From Sulfuricurvum sp. IAE1 (GTDB lineage Bacteria > Campylobacterota > Campylobacteria > Campylobacterales > Sulfurimonadaceae), in assembly GCA_945867285.1 (NCBI GenBank), contig CAMBHX010000099.1, positions 1-5,932 of the forward strand: a stretch of DNA of 5,932 bases. Direction: 5' to 3'. The notes under the pieces are model-generated. The model was not told the DNA's origin. It did no database searches and saw only the letters and a program-made list of their open reading frames with translations. A program made the translations under genes and the position numbers. Every line of letters begins with the position of its first letter. The first letter of the stretch is position 1. Positions 5,105 through 5,932 of this stretch are shown in pieces.

Positions 5105-5932
5105 ATTGCGCCACTATATTTTTGCCCAACTAAACGTACTCTTTTTCTCTATTTTTGTCCCGTTGTTTGTGATTGCTTCGGTCATTTTTATGATCAAACT
5201 TGCGACCTATACGGCGGTTATAGAACTTTCAATGTCTGAAATGGGGAAACTCTACCTTTTTGTTTTACCTGAATTGCTTTTCTATACCCTCCCTCTTGCA
5301 TTTTTTGTTGCATCCGTCCTTACCTTATATCGACTCTCCAACGACAACGAGATGGTAGTCGTATTTTCATTGGGTATTTCTCCTGCTTTTTTAATACGCA
5401 TCCTCTCTTTGCCTGCTTTTTTACTGGCTATCTTACTATTATGTGATTTTTTAATCGTCACTCCCTATATCAAAACGATTTCAAAAAACTTTCTAGCTCA
5501 CAAAAAAGCAGAAGCAAAATTCAATCTCACTGCATCAGAGTTTGGACATAGTTTTGGTGACTGGATGCTTTTCATTAGTAAGAGCGACAACAATGAGCGT
5601 CTGTATGGTGATGTTGTTTTATTCAATAAAGAGCTCAAAGAAGAAGTGATTTTGATTGCTCAAAATGCTCAGCTTCAAAATTACAAAGGAAATCTGCAAC
5701 TTCAACTTCACAATGGTGAGGGGTATGCCTACAATAACGAGACTTTTAAACGGATGCAATACAAAACGCTCTCTATTAATGATATGGTGACCAACAATTA
5801 TAATACTTATACCAATACTCAAGACTACTGGATTATTCCAAAGACAAATTCTCAAGACCTTATTGCTATTAATGAAATAATAAAAACACAGAATTATCGT
5901 AACGGTGTACTGGTCAGCAATACCCTGCTTAG
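5097..5932 (+). CDS. LptF/LptG-family LPS export permease, truncated at the right edge
   Basis: This is the permease half of the LPS transporter: LptF and LptG form the inner-membrane channel of LptB2FG, which extracts LPS and passes it to LptC/LptA. The frame gives 278 residues with no stop before the window ends; full-length relatives are roughly 340-370. Three hydrophobic segments (about 12-34, 54-78, 93-122) match the first transmembrane helices. LYRLSNDNEMVVVFSLGIS (78-95) fits the signature (R/Q)LxxDSExxxxxxxGIS, including the coupling region contacted by the LptB ATPase. Residues 130-278 are the start of the periplasmic beta-jellyroll domain. The ATG at 5097 overlaps the peptidase stop (ATGGGTAA), with AGG five bases upstream, so translation is probably coupled. 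I cannot separate LptF from LptG on this fragment. The distal half is AT-rich (about 28-32% GC sampled), below glmU and coaBC. Confidence 0.9.
   Translation, partial: MGKLRHYIFAQLNVLFFSIFVPLFVIASVIFMIKLATYTAVIELSMSEMGKLYLFVLPELLFYTLPLAFFVASVLTLYRLSNDNEMVVVFSLGISPAFLIRILSLPAFLLAILLLCDFLIVTPYIKTISKNFLAHKKAEAKFNLTASEFGHSFGDWMLFISKSDNNERLYGDVVLFNKELKEEVILIAQNAQLQNYKGNLQLQLHNGEGYAYNNETFKRMQYKTLSINDMVTNNYNTYTNTQDYWIIPKTNSQDLIAINEIIKTQNYRNGVLVSNTLL

Noticed and set aside
5619..5855. 78-codon minus-strand frame opposite the permease gene
   Set aside because: It lies fully inside the LptF/LptG frame, has no independent signals, and the sense-strand protein is a clear family member.

Overview
The window looks like chromosomal core DNA from a flagellated, Gram-negative member of the Campylobacterota (formerly Epsilonproteobacteria), most likely a free-living Sulfurimonas/Sulfuricurvum-type organism. 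This rests on three things: the style of the proteins, promoters of the form TGN plus a TATAAT-like -10 with no clear -35, and the gene order fliP (reverse) / glmU / coaBC / prepilin peptidase. I recall the same order in Campylobacter jejuni (Cj0820c to Cj0825). The genus is inference.

Left part, minus strand (1-1556): three genes point leftward. At the edge is the N-terminal 71 codons of the flagellar export protein FliP, read from a TTG start at 215. Next is an outer-membrane beta-barrel protein of the TIGR04219 type (282-956). Third is a 179-residue acidic protein I cannot assign (1017-1556). Each has a candidate -10 box close upstream. By hand-counted samples, the last two genes are clearly more AT-rich (about 25-37% GC) than glmU and coaBC (about 45-53%).

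Middle (1557-1763): a 207-bp divergent intergenic region holds the glmU promoter and ribosome binding site on the plus strand, a candidate promoter for the unknown gene on the minus strand, and three inverted repeats. Two of the repeats abut and cover the spacer and -35 zone of the minus promoter.

Right part, plus strand (1764-5932): a tightly packed run of four genes with overlapping or touching ends. They are glmU (UDP-GlcNAc synthesis), coaBC (coenzyme A synthesis), a prepilin peptidase, and an LptF/LptG-family LPS-export permease cut by the window end. GlmU supplies the UDP-GlcNAc used for peptidoglycan and lipid A. CoaBC supplies the coenzyme A behind the acetyl-CoA that GlmU uses. The peptidase processes type IV pilin-like proteins, and the permease is part of the machine that moves LPS to the cell surface. 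The operon is therefore mostly envelope biogenesis.

I found no tRNA, rRNA, CRISPR array, insertion sequence or convincing intrinsic terminator. Nothing here amounts to a clearly new system. The best candidates for novelty are the unassigned acidic protein and the palindrome cluster in front of it.
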